Positions 4,785 through 6,703 of a DNA stretch of 6,703 nucleotides are shown piece after piece. The stretch is from Bacillota bacterium. GTDB taxonomy: Bacteria > Bacillota > Clostridia > Christensenellales > CAG-138. Every line of letters begins with the position of its first letter. Positions within the stretch are counted from its first letter, which is position 1. Location: assembly GCA_023416895.1 (NCBI GenBank), contig JAEZGQ010000123.1, positions 1-6,703 of the forward strand, in the 5' to 3' direction. The notes beneath the pieces were generated by a model. The model was not told the origin of the DNA, did no database searches, and was given only the letters and a program-made list of their open reading frames with translations. A program made the translations under genes and the position numbers.

Positions 4785-6596
4785 ATGAACCAGAATTTAC
4801 GAAACATCGCCATCATCGCGCACGTCGACCATGGCAAGACCACGCTTGTGGATCAACTCCTTCGCCAAAGCGGCGTGTTTCGCGCCAACGAGCAGGTACA
4901 GGAGCGCGTTATGGACTCCAACGACCTCGAGCGCGAGAGAGGCATTACTATTCTTTCAAAAAACACCGCCGTTACCTACAAGGGTACACGCATCAACATT
5001 GTAGATACCCCGGGCCATGCCGACTTTGGCGGCGAGGTGGAGCGCATTTTGCAAATGGTGGACGGCGTGCTTCTTCTTGTAGATGCGTTTGAGGGCTGCA
5101 TGCCCCAGACGCGCTTTGTGCTGCGCAAGGCGCTTGAGCTCAAGAAGATACCCGTTGTGGTCGTGAACAAGGTGGATCGTTCCGATGCCCGCCCCATTGA
5201 AGTGGTGGATGAAACCCTCGAGCTTTTCATGGAGCTTGGCGCAACCGCGGAGCAGATCGACTTCCCCGTTGTATACGCCTCCGCACGCGACGGTTTTTCC
5301 GGCCTCGACCCGGAAAACCTCGGTACGGATATGACGGCGCTTTTTGACACCATCCTTTCAACCGTTCCCGCGCCGCAGGGCGACGAAACCGAGCCGCTCC
5401 AAATTTTGTTTTCCACCATCGATTATGACGATTACGTAGGCCGTATCGGCATAGGCCGTGTGGAGCGCGGCACCGCGCGCCGCAACCAAATCGTAACCAT
5501 TTGCGGAAGCAACACGCGGCGTGACGTAAAACTTACGCGGTTGTATCGCTTTGAAGGCTTAAAGCGCGTGGAAGTGGAAGAAGCCGCCGCAGGCGAGATC
5601 ATCGCCGTGGCCGGTATTTCGGACATCAGCATTGGCGAAACGGCATGCGACCCCTCCTGTGTTGAGCCGCTTCCGTTTGTGCACATCGACGAGCCCACCG
5701 TTTCCATGATGTTCATGGTAAACGACAGCCCCTTTGCAGGCCGCGAGGGCAAATACGTTACCTCCCGCAACCTGCGCGAGCGCCTTTTTAAAGAGGTGGA
5801 AACCAACGTCGCCATGCGTGTAGAAGAAACCGGCTCCACCGATATGTTCAAGGTAAGCGGCCGCGGCGAATTGCACCTTTCCATCCTCATTGAAACCATG
5901 CGCCGTCAGGAGTATGAATTTGCCGTTTCCCGCCCCAAGGTCATCATGAAAACCGACGCGGATGGCAAGCTTCTTGAGCCGATCGAAGAACTTACCGTGG
6001 ATGTGCCGCAGGAATATGTGGGCGCGGTGATGTCAAACCTCGGCACGCGCAAGGCGGAGCTTCAAAACATGCTTTCCGAGGCAGAAGGCAGCTCGCGACT
6101 GATGTTTTTGATCCCCGCGCGCGGACTCATGGGCTACCGCAGCGAGCTTTTGACCGAAACACGCGGCAACGGTGTGATGAGCCACATCTTCCACGGCTAC
6201 GAACCGTATAAGGGCGACATCATGGAGCGCACGCGCGGCTCGCTCGTCGCGAGCGAAACCGGAGAAACCTCTTCCTACGGCCTATTCAACACCCAGGAGC
6301 GCGGCTCGCTTTTCGTAGGCCCGGGCGTGCCGGTATACGAAGGCCAGGTCGTTGGCGAGTGCTCCCGCAACGAGGACATTGTGGTAAACGTGTGCAAAAA
6401 GAAGCACGTCACCAACATGCGCGCCTCCGGCTCCGACGAAGCTTTGCGCCTTACCCCGTACACGCTTTTGAGCCTTGAACAGTGCCTCGAGTTTATTGCG
6501 GACGACGAGCTTGTGGAAGTGACACCCAAGTCCATTCGCCTTCGCAAGCGCATTCTGCAAAAGGAATTCCGCATGAAGAAGCAGGCACGGGAATAA
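4785..6596 (+). CDS. typA: TypA/BipA translational GTPase, 603 aa
   Basis: Ribosome-associated GTPase of the EF-G/EF-Tu superfamily, known in other bacteria to aid 50S subunit assembly and growth at low temperature or under stress. The length is typical of the family. The G domain is complete: G1 AHVDHGKT (12-19), G2 threonine in ERGIT (51-55), G3 DTPGH (74-78), G4 NKVD (128-131) and G5 SAR (166-168). The switch I segment and H78, equivalent to the catalytic histidine of EF-G, are present. Domain II follows (about 203-300; IGRVERGT), then the EF-G-like domain III (SGRGELHLSILIETMRRQ) and domain V, and the BipA-specific C-terminal domain, with the family motifs ARGLMGYRSE, GSLVASETG and NMRASGSDEALRLTP. 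ATG 4785 is preceded by AAAGGA (4771-4776) with eight bases between. The gene has its own promoter region and a terminator 51 bases after the stop, so it is probably monocistronic. No disruption is seen. Confidence 0.98.
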   Translation: MNQNLRNIAIIAHVDHGKTTLVDQLLRQSGVFRANEQVQERVMDSNDLERERGITILSKNTAVTYKGTRINIVDTPGHADFGGEVERILQMVDGVLLLVDAFEGCMPQTRFVLRKALELKKIPVVVVNKVDRSDARPIEVVDETLELFMELGATAEQIDFPVVYASARDGFSGLDPENLGTDMTALFDTILSTVPAPQGDETEPLQILFSTIDYDDYVGRIGIGRVERGTARRNQIVTICGSNTRRDVKLTRLYRFEGLKRVEVEEAAAGEIIAVAGISDISIGETACDPSCVEPLPFVHIDEPTVSMMFMVNDSPFAGREGKYVTSRNLRERLFKEVETNVAMRVEETGSTDMFKVSGRGELHLSILIETMRRQEYEFAVSRPKVIMKTDADGKLLEPIEELTVDVPQEYVGAVMSNLGTRKAELQNMLSEAEGSSRLMFLIPARGLMGYRSELLTETRGNGVMSHIFHGYEPYKGDIMERTRGSLVASETGETSSYGLFNTQERGSLFVGPGVPVYEGQVVGECSRNEDIVVNVCKKKHVTNMRASGSDEALRLTPYTLLSLEQCLEFIADDELVEVTPKSIRLRKRILQKEFRMKKQARE

Positions 6597-6597
6597 G

Positions 6598-6632
6598 CTT
6601 TGCCCCTACTTTCTCCAAAGAAAAAGGCAAAG
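6598..6632. repeat. Inverted repeat immediately after the typA stop
   Basis: CTTTGCC (6598-6604) and GGCAAAG (6626-6632) are perfect seven-base arms. Between them lies a smaller CTTT-CTCC-AAAG hairpin. It begins one base after the typA stop codon and precedes the main terminator. There is no T-run on the plus strand; it may protect the mRNA 3' end or be a secondary stop site. Confidence 0.4.
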
Positions 6633-6646
6633 AACCTTATGTTTAA

Positions 6647-6677
6647 AAAATGCGCTCCGTTGTTCGGAGCGCATTTT
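6647..6677 (+). terminator. Intrinsic terminator of typA
   Basis: A perfect 13-pair stem, AAAATGCGCTCCG (6647-6659) with CGGAGCGCATTTT (6665-6677), has a TTGTT loop. The AAAA/TTTT ends give U residues on both strands, so it could also stop a converging transcript from beyond the right edge. No gene is visible in the remaining 26 bases. Confidence 0.88.
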
Positions 6678-6703
6678 GCTATATTCAGAGAAAATCCTTA
6701 CTT

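Noticed and set aside
1..6703. Search for mobile elements, CRISPR arrays, tRNA/rRNA or defence genes
   Set aside because: No transposase, terminal repeats, spaced direct repeats, cloverleaf or rRNA segments were seen; all protein-coding regions are explained by chromosomal genes.

Overview
The window is ordinary core chromosome of a Gram-positive, Firmicutes-type bacterium, most likely a Clostridia-class anaerobe with moderately high GC. The evidence is an ECF-type thiamine transporter (ThiT) under a TPP riboswitch, a CxxC/CxxC FmdB-type zinc ribbon next to murA, a G5 plus M23 envelope protein, a Pro/Thr-linker lipoprotein, GA-rich ribosome binding sites and T-run terminators. The TPxP-rich linkers resemble those of some gut Clostridia, but I cannot place the genus. 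I see no mobile element, CRISPR array, tRNA or rRNA, and no sign of recent transfer.

Layout. Positions 1-2589 hold three genes on the minus strand, read right to left: a membrane-anchored G5/M23 peptidase-like protein (2589 to 1309), a 63-residue FmdB-type zinc ribbon (1216 to 1025), and murA (968 to beyond the left edge). A promoter-like sequence lies in front of the zinc-ribbon gene, so zinc ribbon plus murA may be a transcription unit of their own. Positions 2590-2779 are a divergent promoter region. A secreted lipoprotein of unknown function (2780-3580, plus) follows. It converges on thiT (4343 to 3651, minus), with a perfect bidirectional hairpin terminator between them. Positions 4344-4784 have no protein gene. 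Read right to left they hold the thiT terminator hairpin, a complete TPP aptamer and a consensus thiT promoter; beyond these lie an unexplained inverted repeat and the typA promoter. typA/bipA fills 4785-6596 and is followed by a strong terminator near the right edge.

How the genes relate. murA makes the first committed peptidoglycan precursor, and the M23-like protein probably acts at, or binds to, peptidoglycan outside the membrane; an M23 gene (spoIIQ) also lies near murA in Bacillus subtilis. thiT is a self-contained thiamine-uptake unit repressed by TPP; its energising EcfA/EcfA'/EcfT proteins are not in the window and would be shared from elsewhere. typA is a separately transcribed translational GTPase.

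The most useful second looks are: the M23 domain keeps its zinc ligands but has glycine where the first histidine of the HxH motif should be; the start region of the same gene has an unusual arrangement (a consensus -10 box on top of the start codon and a six-codon leader frame with a strong Shine-Dalgarno); and a mechanism can be proposed for the thiT riboswitch. I found no convincing new biological system here.
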